Shown: one piece after another, positions 4,777 to 6,460 of the stretch
Layout of the letters: every line of letters starts with the position of its first letter
Numbering within the stretch: the stretch's first letter is position 1
The notes under the pieces: model-generated
What the model was told of the DNA's origin: nothing
Seen by the model: the letters and a program-made list of their open reading frames with translations, nothing else
The model's database searches: none
Program-made: the position numbers and the translations under genes
Assembly (NCBI GenBank): GCA_025359005.1
Contig: JANYHP010000412.1
Span: forward strand, 1-6,460
Direction: 5' to 3'
DNA from: Hyphomicrobiaceae bacterium
Lineage (GTDB): Bacteria > Pseudomonadota > Alphaproteobacteria > Rhizobiales > Hyphomicrobiaceae
DNA length: 6,460 nt

Positions 4777-6460
4777 ATGATCGGTCCCATTTTGCAAAGT
4801 GTAGGCTGTTTGCATGTGCGTTATTGGATAATATTACCGTTGTTACTTGCATTCAACGCTCCAGCGTTCGCTCAAAAACATCCTCTCGATGCATTGACGA
4901 GAGAAGAAATAGTTGTTGCAACAAAAATCGTGTTGTCCGATCTGCAGATGCAAAATTTGAAATTTCAACAAGTAACGCTGTTGGAACCCAGCAAGTCCGA
5001 CGTGCTTTCATGGAAAGCCGGCGATGTCATGAACCGTAGGGCTAGCATTACTGGCCAGCGCGGTGCTGACGTGGTCGAAGTCGAGGTTGACTTATCAGCG
5101 AAGACCACGATGTCGATTAAGATCGTTGGTGGCGTGGAGCTTCCGATTACGATTGCGGAATCCAGCAAAGCAATCGAAGCCGTCCGCAGTGATTCAAGAA
5201 TGTTAGTGGCGCTCAAGAAACGAGGTTTCAACAGCTCCAGGACGGTTGATTGTGCGCCGTTTACGCTGGGGTATTACGCCATCCCGGCGCATGAAGGCCA
5301 GCGCCTGTTACGTGTCGTGTGTTTCGACACGTCTCGTTCCACCAACAACATCTTTGGACGGCCGATCGAGAAACTCTATGCGTTGGTGGACCTGCGAACG
5401 ATGACTGTGATCGAGGTTGTCGACACTGGCATAGTCCCGGTGTCGGTTGCCGAATTGAACTTTACTGAAGTCGCCATAGCTCCATTGCGCAAGGCAGAGA
5501 AACCGACGCTGATCGCTCAACCCAGGGGTAGGAACTTTGCACTGAGGGGCAGCAATGTCTCGTGGGGTAACTGGCGGTTTCACGTTCGGTTCGATAACCG
5601 GCAGGGTACGGTGATTTCGCTGGTAAGGTGGAGTGATCAAGGGCACGAACGCAGCGTTATGTATCAAGGCTACATGTCGGAAATGTTTGTGCCGTATATG
5701 GACCCGGATGTGGGTTGGTCTTCGCGGACATATTTTGACATGGGTGAGTATGGCATTGGCCACCTCGCCTCTCCACTCAAGGCTGGTATCGACTGCCCAC
5801 GTCAAGCCGCCTTCTTGGACGGCGTGTTGGCCGACGAGAGAGGTGACCCAGACGAGCGGCTCAAAGTGGTGTGTATTTTTGAACGCAACACCGGCGACCC
5901 GTCATGGCGTCATTACGAAGTCAACAAGGAATCCTACGAAGGTCGTCCTGGCGTGGAACTGGTTGTGCGCATGGCGTCGCAGGTCGGAAATTACGATTAT
6001 CTGATTGATTGGGTCTTCAATCACGCGGGCGAAATCGAAGCTCGTGTTGGGTCGACCGGAATTGTCGGGCTCAAGGGCGTCCTCGCACAAAGCATGCGTG
6101 ACCCAACCGCCCGTGAAGAGACCGCAACAGGAACTCTCGTCGCGCCGGGCTTGACCGCAGTTCAACACGATCACTTCTTCAATTATCGGCTCGATCTCGA
6201 TGTCGACGGCCAAGAAAATACGTTTCAGACAGACGTTTACAATAAAGTGACGTTACCAATGTCAAACCCCAGGCGAGCAATTTACGGGGTCGTCCCGCTG
6301 ATACTCGAGCGGGAAGGCATCGCCGTGTCCAGCGACCATCCGGAGCATGGCACTTCTCGTGGTGACGTCAAACTTCGCGTCATCAATGAGACGAAGATCA
6401 ACAACGTCGGCAATTTTGTGGGTTACGAAATCGTCCATAACAATCACGCCCGTTTCATTG
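4777..6460 (+). CDS. copper amine oxidase (primary-amine oxidase), 3' end outside window
   Basis: At least 561 codons are open to the window edge. The enzyme oxidises primary amines to aldehydes with release of H2O2 and ammonia, using copper and a quinone (TPQ) made from its own tyrosine. A signal peptide ends at AFA/Q about residue 33, so it acts in the periplasm. HPLDALTREEI begins the first N-terminal domain; the catalytic domain follows from about 240. Visible residues are gate Tyr307, catalytic base Asp321 in YFDMGEYG, TPQ precursor Tyr406 in NYDY, copper ligands His464 and His466 in HDHFFNYRLDLDVDG, and peripheral metal-site Asp473 and Asp475. The 58-residue step from Tyr406 to His464 equals that in E. 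coli TynA (466 to 524). Cys340 and Cys366 match the disulfide of Arthrobacter and plant enzymes. The extra N-terminal domain of TynA is absent. Oddly, Gln402 replaces the usual Thr of the T-x-x-N-Y motif. The third copper His should lie beyond 6460. Confidence 0.95.
   Translation, partial: MIGPILQSVGCLHVRYWIILPLLLAFNAPAFAQKHPLDALTREEIVVATKIVLSDLQMQNLKFQQVTLLEPSKSDVLSWKAGDVMNRRASITGQRGADVVEVEVDLSAKTTMSIKIVGGVELPITIAESSKAIEAVRSDSRMLVALKKRGFNSSRTVDCAPFTLGYYAIPAHEGQRLLRVVCFDTSRSTNNIFGRPIEKLYALVDLRTMTVIEVVDTGIVPVSVAELNFTEVAIAPLRKAEKPTLIAQPRGRNFALRGSNVSWGNWRFHVRFDNRQGTVISLVRWSDQGHERSVMYQGYMSEMFVPYMDPDVGWSSRTYFDMGEYGIGHLASPLKAGIDCPRQAAFLDGVLADERGDPDERLKVVCIFERNTGDPSWRHYEVNKESYEGRPGVELVVRMASQVGNYDYLIDWVFNHAGEIEARVGSTGIVGLKGVLAQSMRDPTAREETATGTLVAPGLTAVQHDHFFNYRLDLDVDGQENTFQTDVYNKVTLPMSNPRRAIYGVVPLILEREGIAVSSDHPEHGTSRGDVKLRVINETKINNVGNFVGYEIVHNNHARFI

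Noticed and set aside
5308..5805. 165-codon minus-strand frame inside the amine oxidase gene
   Set aside because: Antisense shadow of a clearly recognisable copper amine oxidase.

Overview
The window looks like chromosomal or accessory DNA of a GC-rich alphaproteobacterium. Rhizobiales of the Bradyrhizobium/Rhodopseudomonas kind are my best guess. This rests on gene content, protein style and GC-rich third positions in the left half, not on a marker gene. No rRNA, tRNA or CRISPR array was found.

Left part (1-640): the minus strand holds the C-terminal end of a transposase, most like the IS1634 family. It is cut off at its N-terminal side near 550 and is followed by a perfect 9-bp inverted repeat. 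Nothing else in this part is supported as a gene.

Centre-left (641-2607, all minus strand): a compact regulatory cluster. Read in transcription order it is an ECF sigma factor, then a membrane anti-sigma factor of the RskA type (ATGA overlap with the sigma gene), then after 114 bp a secreted single-domain fasciclin protein. The layout matches the actinobacterial SigK-RskA-MPT70/MPT83 system. The likely logic is that the membrane anti-sigma factor holds the sigma factor until an envelope signal releases it, and the sigma factor then drives the fasciclin gene and probably itself. A possible ECF-type promoter lies just upstream of the fasciclin gene.

Middle (2608-3594): almost 1 kb without a convincing gene. 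It contains a possible minus-strand small ORF or gene relic (3408-3557) followed by a terminator-like hairpin with a T run.

Right part (3595-6460, plus strand): two probably exported enzymes. The first is an alpha/beta-hydrolase (carboxylesterase-like) with a complete Ser-Asp-His triad. The second, after 210 bp, is a copper-containing primary amine oxidase that is open to the window edge. The oxidase has the TPQ-forming tyrosine in its NYDY motif, the catalytic base, the HxH copper ligands, the peripheral metal-site aspartates and the conserved disulfide cysteines. It carries Gln where the TPQ motif normally has Thr. The third copper histidine should lie beyond the window. Base composition is visibly less GC-rich here than in the sigma-factor cluster.

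No wholly new system could be demonstrated. The points most worth a second look are the sigma/anti-sigma/fasciclin module, the altered TPQ motif and the small minus-strand ORF with its terminator.
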